Shown here: one piece after another, positions 1 to 8,467 of the stretch
Position numbering within the stretch: the first letter of the stretch is position 1
How the letters are laid out: the number at the start of each line of letters is the position of its first letter
DNA from: an uncultured Lachnospiraceae bacterium
GTDB taxonomy: Bacteria; Bacillota; Clostridia; Lachnospirales; Lachnospiraceae
NCBI GenBank assembly: GCA_947629585.1
Contig: CANREH010000002.1
Location: 1-64,000 of the forward strand
DNA: 64,000 nucleotides
Direction: 5' to 3'
Translations under genes and position numbers: made by a program
Notes under the pieces: model-generated
What the model was told of the DNA's origin: nothing
Databases searched by the model: none
Seen by the model: the letters and a program-made list of their open reading frames with translations, nothing else

Positions 1-85
1 TAATTTCTTTTCCATAGCTGTAATTCCTTTCTTGTTGTGAGTTCCCTTAAATTCCTGAGATATCACAAAAGATTTGAATTTCCTA

Positions 86-110
86 TAAAAAAATCCGCCT
101 GAGCGGATTT
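86..110 (-). terminator. Rho-independent terminator of SAM riboswitch
   Basis: An 8-bp perfect stem (AAATCCGC / GCGGATTT, loop of four) is followed on the minus strand by a run of T. It lies just after the SAM-I aptamer in the direction of transcription, so it is probably the terminator half of the expression platform. The regulated gene lies beyond the left edge. Confidence 0.8.
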
Positions 111-127
111 GAAAAATAGAATCAAAT

Positions 128-230
128 CCCTTATTGTTCGATCACTCGCTCAGATTAGCACCTTCCCGAAAGGGGGTTGCCGTGGTTTCACAGAGCCTTA
201 ACTCTCCGCCACTCTTAATAAGAGAATACT
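128..230 (-). ncRNA. SAM-I (S-box) riboswitch
   Basis: Read on the minus strand, the segment starts with the S-box hallmark CTTATTAAGAGTGGCGGAG, continues with GAAACCACGGCAACC, and has a GGTGCTAAT element before closing with AATAAG, which pairs with CTTATT to make P1. These are the conserved core elements of the SAM-I class, which turns off methionine and cysteine genes when S-adenosylmethionine is plentiful. A promoter lies upstream and an intrinsic terminator downstream. The controlled gene is off the window, so its identity (transporter, metK, or biosynthetic gene) cannot be told. Confidence 0.9.
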
Positions 231-275
231 CAATATTTAATTGATGAACCGTTTCTTTGGAAAACGGCTAAATAT

Positions 276-304
276 ACTATACTGTATAGAAAGGGAATCG
301 TCAA
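276..304 (-). promoter_or_regulatory. Sigma-A promoter of the SAM riboswitch transcript
   Basis: On the minus strand TTGACG (304-299) and TATAGT (281-276) are separated by exactly 17 bases. Transcription would start near 269, about 40 bases before the S-box aptamer. Confidence 0.75.
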
Positions 305-415
305 GAGGGAAATGAAAAATTGTTATAAATAAAATATCTGAATTATTACTTCAAAATAATTTATAAAATTTTTAGAATTTCTTATGGTCTTTTTATGCTT
401 TCCCCTTTCAGAGTG

Positions 416-424
416 TGATATAAT
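416..424 (+). promoter_or_regulatory. Extended -10 promoter before the kinase/regulator pair
   Basis: TGATATAAT is a perfect extended -10 element (TG, one base, TATAAT). No good -35 is seen at the proper distance, as is usual for extended -10 promoters. It lies about 45 bases before the kinase start. Confidence 0.55.
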
Positions 425-466
425 GGCTTAAGGAGAGGCCCGGCGGTTGGAAAAAGGAAGGAATCC

Positions 467-1990
467 TTGCGTGAAAAGAGGGATGGTATGAAGATTAAGA
501 AGCGTTTGATTATTGCTTTTTTAATGATAACCCTGATTCCGGTGATTTTAAGTTTAAGCATCGGCATTATGCTGCTGAAGTTTCAGGGAATGCTGATGAA
601 GCAGTCTTATTATGTTTCCGGAAATACTGTGCAGATTATTTTAAATCCGGTGCGGATTTTGGACGGCATTACTATTCATGTTTATGAGGAGATCGAGAAA
701 GCGGTTCAGACGGACATTGCATTGCTGGAGGATAAGAAGCAGCTGGATGTGTGGAATGAAAAATTAAAGCGCCTTCATTCCTGCCTTTTAGTCAGGAAAG
801 AGCAGAACTATGTTTATATCGGGGATCGGGAAAAATTTTCCGGAATTACTTCGGAGCTTCCGGTATTTGGACTGTATCGTGACTGTAAGAGCGGCAATAC
901 TTATCTGGAGGGGAACCCTCCGGTATTTTTAAAATATATGGATTTTTATTTTTCCGGAGGAGAGCAGGGAACTGTTTTTATTCTTACGGATTTTGATGCG
1001 TTTCTTCCGCAGATCAGGCATATCGTGATAGAATTTGCGATTGCATTTCCGTTAATTTTAATTTTAACGGCGGCGCTCCTTATCATTTGGATTTACAGAG
1101 GGATTTTAAAGCCGTTAAATGTGTTGAAAATCGCGACCCATGAAATTATGGAGGGAAATCTGGACAGCCCAATCCCGTTAATTTCCAATGATGAAATTGG
1201 AAGCTTATGTGAAGATTTTGAACAGATGCGCCTGAAAATAAAAGAAAACAGCCAGATTTCGCTTCAATATGAACAGGATATGCGGGATTTGATCCGGAAT
1301 ATTTCCCATGATTTGAAAACACCGTTAACGACAATTAAGGGATATTCCGAAGGGCTGCTGGACGGCGTGGCAGGGACGGAGGAAAGAAGGAAAAAATATT
1401 TACAGACAATTTATAATAAAGCGGAAGATATGACGCATCTGGTGGATGAGCTTTCTTTTTATTCCAGGATTGACTGCAATAGTGTTCCGTATAATTTTCG
1501 GAGGATTAACCTGGATCATTATTTTCTTGACTGTGTGAATGATTTAAAGCTTGATTTGGAATTAAAGCAGATTGAGTTACATTATTTTAATGATACGGAA
1601 AAAGATTTGGAAATTGTCGCCGACGCGGAACAGTTAAAAAGGGTAATTAATAATATTATTGGAAATTCCGTAAAATATCTGGGAAGGAAAAGAGGGGTCA
1701 TTAATATCCGCGTGGAAAAAATGATTGAGGATCAGAAAGAAATGGTGTCTGTGAAAATAGAGGATAATGGGAACGGTGTCCGCAAAGAGGAGCTTGCCAA
1801 TATTTTTGATCGGTTTTACCGGACGGACGCATCCAGGAATTCTTCCAAAGGAGGCTCCGGCCTGGGGCTTGCCATTGTGAAAAAAATCATAGAGGATCAT
1901 GGAGGCACGGTGTCTGCGTCGGGAGGGGAAGGGGCAGGCGTCTGTATTTGTTTTACCCTGCAGATTGCGAAAAAAAAGGAGCAGATATGA
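467..1990 (+). CDS. Membrane sensor histidine kinase (HAMP, HisKA, HATPase)
   Basis: This is a 507-residue sensor kinase. A first membrane helix lies at about residues 12-37, followed by an external sensing segment and a second helix at about 185-210. A HAMP linker follows, then a HisKA dimerisation helix with the motif NISHDLKTPLTTIKGY (phospho-acceptor His near residue 281) and an ATPase domain with N-, G1- (DNGNGV) and G2-type (GGSGLGLAIV) boxes. The signal sensed is not evident. The TTG at 467 has AAGGAAGG five bases upstream; an ATG at 488 is the alternative. The stop overlaps the regulator start by four bases (ATGA), so the two are translationally coupled. The kinase-first order is less common than regulator-first. 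Confidence 0.9.
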   Translation: MREKRDGMKIKKRLIIAFLMITLIPVILSLSIGIMLLKFQGMLMKQSYYVSGNTVQIILNPVRILDGITIHVYEEIEKAVQTDIALLEDKKQLDVWNEKLKRLHSCLLVRKEQNYVYIGDREKFSGITSELPVFGLYRDCKSGNTYLEGNPPVFLKYMDFYFSGGEQGTVFILTDFDAFLPQIRHIVIEFAIAFPLILILTAALLIIWIYRGILKPLNVLKIATHEIMEGNLDSPIPLISNDEIGSLCEDFEQMRLKIKENSQISLQYEQDMRDLIRNISHDLKTPLTTIKGYSEGLLDGVAGTEERRKKYLQTIYNKAEDMTHLVDELSFYSRIDCNSVPYNFRRINLDHYFLDCVNDLKLDLELKQIELHYFNDTEKDLEIVADAEQLKRVINNIIGNSVKYLGRKRGVINIRVEKMIEDQKEMVSVKIEDNGNGVRKEELANIFDRFYRTDASRNSSKGGSGLGLAIVKKIIEDHGGTVSASGGEGAGVCICFTLQIAKKKEQI

Positions 1991-2676
1991 AGAGAATTTT
2001 AATTATTGAGGATGAGGAATCCATTGCGGAGCTTGAAAAGGATTATTTAGAGTTAAGCAGTTTTGAAGTGGAAATTGAAAATGATGGGAAGGAAGGCATG
2101 GAGCGCGCCATCCAGGAGGATTTTGATTTTATTATACTGGATTTGATGCTGCCGGGGCTGGATGGATTTGAAATCTGTAAAAAAATCCGCCAGGCAAAAA
2201 ATATCCCGATCCTGATTGTTTCTGCCAAAAAAGATGATATTGATAAAATCCGCGGCCTGGGGCTTGGCGCGGATGATTATATGACAAAGCCGTTCAGCCC
2301 AAGCGAGCTTGTTGCACGCGTGAAAGCGCACCTGGCAAGATATGAACGCCTTCTTGGGAGCAATATGCCGCCGAATGAAATCATAGAAATCAGGGGAATT
2401 AAAGTTGATAAAACGGCGAGGAGGGTCTATGTCAACGGGGAGGAAAAGAGCTTTACTACCAAAGAATTTGATTTGCTGGCGTTCCTTGTGGAAAACCCGG
2501 ACCGGGTGTTTGCCAAAGAAGAGTTATTCCGGGAAATCTGGGGGATGGAATCAATGGGGGAAATTGCGACGGTGACGGTACATATCAAAAAGCTGCGGGA
2601 GAAAATTGAATTTGATACCTCGAATCCACAGTATATTGAAACGATCTGGGGCGTGGGCTACCGCTTTAAGGTTTAA
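1987..2676 (+). CDS. OmpR/PhoB-family response regulator
   Basis: This 229-residue two-domain regulator has a receiver domain with the acidic pocket (IIEDEES), a phospho-acceptor aspartate near residue 52 (FIILDLMLPGLDG) and the conserved lysine (TKPFSP). A winged-helix DNA-binding domain ends in GYRFKV. It is the partner of the kinase just upstream, to which it is joined by a four-base ATGA overlap. AAGGAG lies six bases before the ATG. Target genes are unknown. Confidence 0.92.
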   Translation: MKRILIIEDEESIAELEKDYLELSSFEVEIENDGKEGMERAIQEDFDFIILDLMLPGLDGFEICKKIRQAKNIPILIVSAKKDDIDKIRGLGLGADDYMTKPFSPSELVARVKAHLARYERLLGSNMPPNEIIEIRGIKVDKTARRVYVNGEEKSFTTKEFDLLAFLVENPDRVFAKEELFREIWGMESMGEIATVTVHIKKLREKIEFDTSNPQYIETIWGVGYRFKV

Positions 2677-2688
2677 GGGAAAACATTG

Positions 2689-2717
2689 TTGAAACCGCCG
2701 ATTAGGTGTGGTATGAT
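2689..2717 (+). promoter_or_regulatory. Promoter reading into the structured repeat
   Basis: TTGAAA (2689-2694) and TATGAT (2712-2717) are separated by 17 bases. It begins just after the response regulator stop and would start a transcript near 2724, directly ahead of the 2743-2917 repeat element, so that element may be transcribed separately. Confidence 0.5.
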
Positions 2718-2742
2718 TACTTGACTGAGGTATTCAAATTAT

Positions 2743-2917
2743 GTAACAGTTCAGCCATCAGCTCGATTTGGCTGCTTCGCAGCCTATTTCGCCGCTAAAG
2801 CGGCTAAAATCTCGCTTTTATGGCTGCGCCATATGTCAAAAATAGTGAAAATTGATCCTTACGAGTAAACTCGACGGTTCAATTTTCCTATTTTTGCCGC
2901 ATGGCTGAACTGTTACC
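2743..2917. repeat. Full-length copy of a dispersed structured intergenic repeat (about 175 bp)
   Basis: The element is bounded by inverted ends: GTAACAGTTCAGCCAT at 2743-2758 and ATGGCTGAACTGTTACC at 2901-2917. The interior is almost all hairpins: GGCTGCTTCGCAGCC, GCCGCTAAAGCGGC, ATGGCTGCGCCAT, and a long imperfect stem between about 2837-2858 and 2875-2897. Parts of it recur elsewhere in intergenic DNA of the window (4047, 24775, 44181, 51681). No protein is encoded. It resembles a MITE or REP-like element, or a gene for a structured RNA. Confidence 0.75.
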
Positions 2918-2928
2918 AAATTATAAGC

Positions 2929-2957
2929 TTGCAAGAATGGTTTCAGTACGGTATAAT
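2929..2957 (+). promoter_or_regulatory. Sigma-A promoter of the Dabb/RluA genes
   Basis: TTGCAA (2929-2934) and TATAAT (2952-2957) have a 17-base spacer. Transcription would begin near 2964, about 28 bases before the Dabb ATG. Confidence 0.75.
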
Positions 2958-2991
2958 TAAAAATGAAACTAGGAAAGGGGGCTTTTTGTTT

Positions 2992-3294
2992 ATGGTAAAG
3001 CATATCATTTTATGGCAGTTAAAGGATGAATTGTCGGCAGAGGAAAAAGAATCAGTAAAGGCAGGTATTAAGAAAGGTTTAGAAGGGCTGCGTGGAAAAA
3101 TCCCGGGACTTTTGGAGCTTCATGTGAATACGGTGGGATTAAGTTCTTCTAACGCTGATGTGATGTTAGATTCCAGTTTTGAAAATGAGGAGGCGCTGAA
3201 AGGGTATTCCGTACATCCCGACCATGTAAAGGCAGCGGACGAAAAAGTGCGCCCGTTTACGAAATCCAGGGTTTGCATGGATTATATCGTGTAA
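2992..3294 (+). CDS. Dabb-family (stress-responsive alpha-beta barrel) protein
   Basis: A 100-residue protein beginning MVKHIILWQLKDE and carrying the pattern of the Dabb family: the N-terminal VKHI strand, a central LHVN strand, a DVMLDSSFENEEALKGY segment and HPDHVKA near the end. Family members are small dimeric ferredoxin-fold proteins, mostly of unknown role. AGGAAAGGGGG lies upstream; a TTG six bases earlier would sit closer to it, but the family normally starts at MVKH. It is followed 18 bases later by the RluA gene and shares its promoter. Confidence 0.85.
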   Translation: MVKHIILWQLKDELSAEEKESVKAGIKKGLEGLRGKIPGLLELHVNTVGLSSSNADVMLDSSFENEEALKGYSVHPDHVKAADEKVRPFTKSRVCMDYIV

Positions 3295-3312
3295 GATGGT
3301 TTGGGTGGGAAA

Positions 3313-4023
3313 ATGGAAACAAAACAGAAATTTGTAGTTTTATTTGAAGATGAACAGCTCTGTGTTTGTAAAAAGCCGCCGGGACTTCCCTGTGAAAGCG
3401 CGAAGATGTCCCAGCCGGATTTGGTAAAGCTGCTGAAAAAGAGGTATTTTTTGAAAGATCCGGAACAGAGAGAGCCGTATATCGGGCTGGTTCATCGGTT
3501 AGATCAGCCGGTAGGAGGAATTATGGTGCTTGCGAGAACTCCCCGGGCGGCGGAAGGATTGAGCAGGCAGATAAGGGAACGGCGTTTTGTGAAGCAGTAT
3601 CTTGCCGTTGTGACGCCGGAAAAAGAGCCGGAAGAATGTTCAGGGCATTTTAAAGATTATCTTAAAAAGGAAGGAACAGCCAATCGGTCCCGGATTGCCG
3701 ATAAGGAGGAGAGGCAGGCAAAACTTGCGGAGATGGACTATGAAATCATAGGGCAGCAGATTTATCAGGAAAGAAAGCTGATGCTTGTGAAAGTAACGCT
3801 GGGGACAGGAAGGCACCACCAGATTCGCGCGCAGCTTTCTTTTCATGGAATGCCCCTGATGTTCGACAGGAAATATCGTCCGTCTTCTTATGGAGAACAG
3901 GAACTGAGAAATGCAGCGTTGTTTGCATATCATTTGGAATTTGCCCATCCGGAAACCGGAAAAGTTATGGAATTTACGCAATATCCGGAAGCGTTTCCGT
4001 TTTCTCTCTTCCCGTTTCCGTAA
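3313..4023 (+). CDS. RluA-family RNA pseudouridine synthase
   Basis: A 236-residue enzyme that converts uridine to pseudouridine in rRNA or tRNA. The catalytic motif HRLDQPVGG (aspartate in HRLD) lies near residue 62, followed by the GRHHQIRAQLSFHG motif typical of RluA/RluC/RluD enzymes. No N-terminal S4 domain is present, so it is a short single-domain form. Which uridine is modified cannot be told. The ATG at 3313 is preferred over a TTG at 3301. Confidence 0.88.
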   Translation: METKQKFVVLFEDEQLCVCKKPPGLPCESAKMSQPDLVKLLKKRYFLKDPEQREPYIGLVHRLDQPVGGIMVLARTPRAAEGLSRQIRERRFVKQYLAVVTPEKEPEECSGHFKDYLKKEGTANRSRIADKEERQAKLAEMDYEIIGQQIYQERKLMLVKVTLGTGRHHQIRAQLSFHGMPLMFDRKYRPSSYGEQELRNAALFAYHLEFAHPETGKVMEFTQYPEAFPFSLFPFP

Positions 4024-4046
4024 AGGATACAGGAAACATAGAATTG

Positions 4047-4063
4047 ATGGCTGAATTGTTATC
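4047..4063. repeat. Short copy of the dispersed repeat end
   Basis: ATGGCTGAATTGTTATC matches the end of the 2743-2917 element with few changes. It lies in the gap between the pseudouridine synthase and the small cysteine-repeat gene. Confidence 0.5.
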
Positions 4064-4081
4064 AAAAAATGTGATTTTAAT

Positions 4082-4111
4082 GCTGGAATCCAGCGTAGAA
4101 TATGATATAAT
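4082..4111 (+). promoter_or_regulatory. Extended -10 promoter overlapped by a perfect palindrome
   Basis: TGATATAAT (4103-4111) is an extended -10 element. The -35 position is covered by a perfect 13-base palindrome, GCTGGAATCCAGC (4082-4094), which could be an operator. A second palindrome, GTCAGTTTGAAAACTGAC, lies in the leader near 4153-4170. Both suggest regulated expression of the small gene at 4206. Confidence 0.55.
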
Positions 4112-4205
4112 AGAAACGGAGTATGCTCCATAAGTGAAATAGAATATTCAGCGTCAGTTTGAAAACTGACAGGATTAATAAAATATATAGAAAGGACTTC
4201 ATATC

Positions 4206-4457
4206 ATGGCACAGAATTTTTGTTTTTTAAAAGGTTTGGTAGATTGTATGCCGGGACGCGTGCAGGACTGTAATTTTAAGCATGTAAGTAAATGCCCTTT
4301 GGAAGAGCAGAAGGAAGAAGAAAAGAAAGAAGAAAAGAAAGAGGAAACATCGTCCCAGCCGGTATTTTGTTTCTTAAAAGGGATTGTAGACTGCAGCGCG
4401 GGGCGCGTGCAGGATTGTAATTTTAAGCATGTGAACCAGTGTCCATTGAACAAATAA
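4206..4457 (+). CDS. Small protein with two perfect four-cysteine repeats
   Basis: An 83-residue protein of unknown function built from two near-identical 28-residue units joined by a Glu/Lys-rich linker of about 20 residues. Each unit has cysteines at exactly eight-residue steps (C-x7-C-x7-C-x7-C), around the conserved words FCFLKG, VDC, GRVQDC, NFKHV and CPL. No signal peptide or membrane segment is seen, so it is probably cytoplasmic and might bind metal. AGAAAGGAC lies before the ATG, and the gene has its own promoter and terminator. I do not recognise a named family. The two units are also similar at DNA level, which implies internal duplication. Confidence 0.75.
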   Translation: MAQNFCFLKGLVDCMPGRVQDCNFKHVSKCPLEEQKEEEKKEEKKEETSSQPVFCFLKGIVDCSAGRVQDCNFKHVNQCPLNK

Positions 4458-4465
4458 ATAAAATA

Positions 4466-4502
4466 AAAAATCGTGAACTTATTGTAAGCTCACGATTTTT
4501 TT
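4466..4502. terminator. Bidirectional terminator between convergent genes
   Basis: An A-tract, a stem ATCGTGA / TCACGAT with an inner CTTA / TAAG stem, and a T-tract form an intrinsic terminator in both directions. It serves the small cysteine-repeat gene on the plus strand and the GGDEF/EAL gene on the minus strand. Confidence 0.85.
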
Positions 4503-4519
4503 GTCTGTTTTATTTTGCG

Positions 4520-7500
4520 TTATTCTTCGGAAACATCGAAATATTTCTTTAAAAATTCTTTTGTCGGCAATGGGCGTTCGTATAAGAAGCCCTGTGCGAT
4601 ATTGCATTCCAGTTCTTTTAAGAACTGCGCCTGTTCTTGGGTTTCTACGCCTTCGGAGACAATCTGCATATCCAGCTCCTTGAGCATTTTTATGACATTG
4701 GAAATGATAATCTGCTCCCTGGCAGTGGTAGATCCGTGGTGGAAAAATTCCTTATCCAGCTTGATAACGTCGAACGGCAGGATTCTTAACAGGTTCAGGG
4801 AGGAATAACCGGAGCCAAAGTCGTCCATAGAAAGCCGGAACCCAAGCTCATGCAGTGTATTCAGCGTGGAGAGCAGGTAATTGCTGTCCTCGAACATAGC
4901 GCTTTCCGTCAGCTCGACTTCGATGTATTTTCTCGGAACCTGGCAGGAATCTACGATATTGGTGATTTTCAGCACAAAATCCTGTTCCCGCAGGTGAACC
5001 GGAGAGAAGTTGACGGAAATTGGGAAGATTTTCTTTCCTTTCTCCAGCAGTTTTTGGATTTCAATACATACTTTCCGCAGCATATAGAAATCCAGTTCCA
5101 CGATAAATTCATTATTCTCAAAAATCGGGATAAATTCATTCGGAGGAATTAAGCCGACCTCCGGGCGTTTCCAGCGGACTAAGGCTTCCGCACCGCAGAC
5201 CTCATCGGTGGACAGGTTAAATTTCGGCTGGTAGTAAACAAGAAATTCTTCATTTACCAGCGCCTCATCCATAATATCCTCGATTTCCTTTTGTTTTACG
5301 AGCGTTGACTTCATGGACTCGTTAAAGAAAGAATAGATGGATTTATGGCTTTCGTGGATACTCTGCCTTGCAATATTAGCCTGGTCGATGGCGAGGGTCG
5401 CCGTATCCGGATAGGTAGTAATACATAAGCCTGCCTTGACCGTCAGCTTATGGCTGCTTCCTTCCAGTGTCTTAATATGATGCCAGAGGTTCATCAGGGT
5501 TTCCATGCGCTTTTTCGTGTCCTCTTTGGAGATGTAATTCATTAAAATAATGAATTTGTCTGCGGTCACGCGGCAGAAAATTTCATTTTCCTTTAATTTT
5601 CCTTTGATGATTTTTGCAAATTGTTTCAGGACATGGTCGCCTTCACTGTAACCGTAGGAGGTATTAATATATTTAAACATATCAATGTCCGTATAAACAA
5701 GGAGATATGGCTTGTTCCTGTTTTTGCTGATAATGGAATCCGCTACGGAAATAAATTTGAAGAAATTATAGGAACCGGTCAGGAAATCCTTTTCTTCAAT
5801 ATTTTTAGCACGTTCCTGGGAATGGCTCTTTAACAGGTAGCCGCCGATGATTTTGGAAATCATGGTAAGCGTGCTGATTTCCTTATCTGTCCACTTGCGA
5901 TCCGTTTCGTCATGGATGACAGCCTGAAGGTAGCCGTGGTAAATCCCGTTTTCAGCAAATCCGCACTGGTATAGGCATTTTAAATGGATCTGCCGGAAGG
6001 CAGGCACCAGCTTTTCCGGGATTTCATATTCCATAGAGAATACGTCGTCTGTGTAGAAAATCCCATTGGACGTTAATTTATAGTAATTGGTGATATCCGC
6101 CTCCTTTACGGTGCGCTTGTGGTAAGCGATCGTGCGGAGCTTCTGCAGCGGGTTAATCCAGTCATAGGTAAGGGTCGCATATTTCTGGTCGTAACTGTAT
6201 TCCTCGATGGAAAGGCGGCTTAAATGGAACGTAGAGCCGACAAGGGAGAGGATCATGTTTAAGGAGCTGCGCAGATCGCGGGCGTCGAACAGGAAATCGA
6301 TCACCTGGCCGACTAATTCTACGTCAATATTAGCCCAGATGGTATGGGTATTTTTGTGGATAGCTTCCTCTTTGACAAAATCCGTTTCTTTTTTCGCAAT
6401 AATGGACTCTTTCTGGCTCATCGTCTCATTATAGATGTGGAAACAGGATTTCCCGGCGCTTTTGGAGTAATACAGGGCGATATCTGCATGTTTCATTAAC
6501 GTCTTCCGGTCTTTCCCTGCATTCGGGTAAATGGCAATGCCGACGCTCGTGGTAATCTGGCGCTCGGAATTGTCCCCGACGTAAATCCCTTTTAACAGCT
6601 CATTAATCAATTGTGCCTTTTCTTCAATATAAGAAATGGACGGCGCATTTTTAATGAAAATGGTAAATTCATCGCCGCCGTAACGTCCGACGATATGATC
6701 CCGCTCAAAAGCGGACTTCAGTTTGAAGCTGATTTCCGTCAGGACGGCGTCGCCGAAAATATGCCCGTAAGTATCGTTGATGGATTTGAAATTATCAACA
6801 TCAATCATGCAGAAAGCGTGGATATCGGCGTCATTGGAATGGCTCAGGACGGAATCAATCAGGTTTTGCGCCGTTTCACGGTTGTAAAGCTTGGTGAGCG
6901 GATCACGCTCGGAGAGGTTTTTCAGTACCTCCATTTCCTGTTTTTCGTGGTCGATATTGGTCGTCTGCCCGATGACGGAAACCGGGTTTCCTTTGGCGTC
7001 GAAAACCGTATTGCCGACTAAGGAGAACCAGACATAGCTGCCGTTATTATCTTTGGCGCGCAGTTCTGTGGCAATGTTCTGCTTTCCCTGGCGCAGATCT
7101 TTGCAGAACTCCTTAAACACCGGGATGTCTTCCTCATAAATGGCGTCACTTTTTAAGGCGGTATTTTCAAAGTCAGGAGTGACCGCCCTCCCAAGATTAA
7201 TTCCGGTATTGGCATCCGGTTTTTCCATCACATTTTTCTTGATCTTATATTCCCAGATGGCAGACTGGGTATACTGCATAACCGTATGAACCCTGTTCTG
7301 TTCCAATAAAAGGCGGTTCTGGTTGTTGCGGATGCGGATTGTTGTAATGGTCTGCACGATAAAAATCAGGATGATCATAATAAAAATAACGCTGAAAATG
7401 ACAATAATCAAATCGTCAGAGGAAGCGGAAAGCTGTTCCACCTCCTGTTCGATACAATAGCTCGGTATCAGGTTGCAGACAAATTGGTTATTGATATTTA

Positions 7501-8305
7501 ATTTATCATAGGTTAAATAATATTCCTGGTCTTTTGCCGGATCATAAAACTGTACCATACCGAAGGAGTTTTCATTGAAATCTTTTTTTAATCCGTCTAA
7601 GGAGCTTTTGGAAAAGGTTACTGTTTCCAGATATTTGAAAAAGTCCGTATTGGTATCGCCGTTCTGATCAACAACGCAGTGGCCGTCCTTATTTAAAAGG
7701 ATGGCTTTCGCCTGATTAGAATAGGTGGAATAGTTGACAAGGTTGCTGTAACGGTAAGGATTGTAGCCGGACACAATGAGCCCTGCAAATTTCCTGTTGT
7801 GAATGACCGGAACTACAATACGGATATAGTACCCGTCTTTTTTGTCGTAATAAAAACCGAAATAATTTTCCCCTCTCATTAACGAATTCATGATTTCTTT
7901 TTCATTGATCTGGATTCCATCCTGCGCCAGTTCCTTTGAGGTAACGTTCTGCCTCTCAGGATTGTTCAGATAATTGGACAGCTGTGACGGAGGGTAATAA
8001 ATAACCTGCCCCAGACCTTTCGTATTGTTTAATTTGGAAACGCTGGTGGAAAAAATTGCCGAATCAGCTTCTTCATAAGTAGCCGCAAGCGCAGTCATGG
8101 AATCGGTTGCGGAGGTCAGGCGGCCTTCAATGGAACGAACCAGATAGTCGCTGCTGGAGCGGAGATCCTGCTCGGAGATTTCCAAAAGCTGCTTCTGCAT
8201 CTGGGAACGATAGTTGGTGATGCCGAGGCTGACCGTTGTCAGAACAAAGATGCAGGCGATAATTAAAAATAAAGTGGAATTTATGTAAAGTTTTTTCGTC
8301 TTCAA
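4520..8305 (-). CDS. Membrane c-di-GMP enzyme: Cache-like sensor, PAS, GGDEF, GAF, degenerate GGDEF, EAL
   Basis: A 1261-residue protein. One membrane helix lies near residue 12-30, an extracytoplasmic Cache-like sensor follows to about 295, and a second helix to about 320. Then come a PAS domain (about 340-460), a GGDEF domain with an intact GRYGGDEF site near 541, a GAF-like domain, a second GGDEF domain whose signature has decayed to TADKF near 913, and an EAL domain with E-A-L (near 1038), MDDFGSGYS, KLDKEF and SEGVET present. It could therefore both make and degrade cyclic di-GMP; the second GGDEF is presumably regulatory. TTG start with GGAGGA five bases before it. Confidence 0.92.
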   Translation of the reverse strand: MKTKKLYINSTLFLIIACIFVLTTVSLGITNYRSQMQKQLLEISEQDLRSSSDYLVRSIEGRLTSATDSMTALAATYEEADSAIFSTSVSKLNNTKGLGQVIYYPPSQLSNYLNNPERQNVTSKELAQDGIQINEKEIMNSLMRGENYFGFYYDKKDGYYIRIVVPVIHNRKFAGLIVSGYNPYRYSNLVNYSTYSNQAKAILLNKDGHCVVDQNGDTNTDFFKYLETVTFSKSSLDGLKKDFNENSFGMVQFYDPAKDQEYYLTYDKLNINNQFVCNLIPSYCIEQEVEQLSASSDDLIIVIFSVIFIMIILIFIVQTITTIRIRNNQNRLLLEQNRVHTVMQYTQSAIWEYKIKKNVMEKPDANTGINLGRAVTPDFENTALKSDAIYEEDIPVFKEFCKDLRQGKQNIATELRAKDNNGSYVWFSLVGNTVFDAKGNPVSVIGQTTNIDHEKQEMEVLKNLSERDPLTKLYNRETAQNLIDSVLSHSNDADIHAFCMIDVDNFKSINDTYGHIFGDAVLTEISFKLKSAFERDHIVGRYGGDEFTIFIKNAPSISYIEEKAQLINELLKGIYVGDNSERQITTSVGIAIYPNAGKDRKTLMKHADIALYYSKSAGKSCFHIYNETMSQKESIIAKKETDFVKEEAIHKNTHTIWANIDVELVGQVIDFLFDARDLRSSLNMILSLVGSTFHLSRLSIEEYSYDQKYATLTYDWINPLQKLRTIAYHKRTVKEADITNYYKLTSNGIFYTDDVFSMEYEIPEKLVPAFRQIHLKCLYQCGFAENGIYHGYLQAVIHDETDRKWTDKEISTLTMISKIIGGYLLKSHSQERAKNIEEKDFLTGSYNFFKFISVADSIISKNRNKPYLLVYTDIDMFKYINTSYGYSEGDHVLKQFAKIIKGKLKENEIFCRVTADKFIILMNYISKEDTKKRMETLMNLWHHIKTLEGSSHKLTVKAGLCITTYPDTATLAIDQANIARQSIHESHKSIYSFFNESMKSTLVKQKEIEDIMDEALVNEEFLVYYQPKFNLSTDEVCGAEALVRWKRPEVGLIPPNEFIPIFENNEFIVELDFYMLRKVCIEIQKLLEKGKKIFPISVNFSPVHLREQDFVLKITNIVDSCQVPRKYIEVELTESAMFEDSNYLLSTLNTLHELGFRLSMDDFGSGYSSLNLLRILPFDVIKLDKEFFHHGSTTAREQIIISNVIKMLKELDMQIVSEGVETQEQAQFLKELECNIAQGFLYERPLPTKEFLKKYFDVSEE

Positions 8306-8363
8306 AGAAGTCCTCCATTCCGGTACAGTTAAAATTACCTAAGAATTGTCAAAAACTAACTGT

Positions 8364-8392
8364 ATTTTATCATTAAATAACAATAAAGTAAA
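8364..8392 (-). promoter_or_regulatory. Probable promoter of the GGDEF/EAL gene
   Basis: On the minus strand TTTACT (8392-8387) and TAAAAT (8369-8364) are 17 bases apart, about 60 bases upstream of the TTG start. Confidence 0.5.
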
Positions 8393-8467
8393 GTAGTGGC
8401 AGGCGGATTTTGTGAAAAAGTATCATGATCTTAAGAAGAAAAGGGAAAAATTTATACAGAAAAGTAC

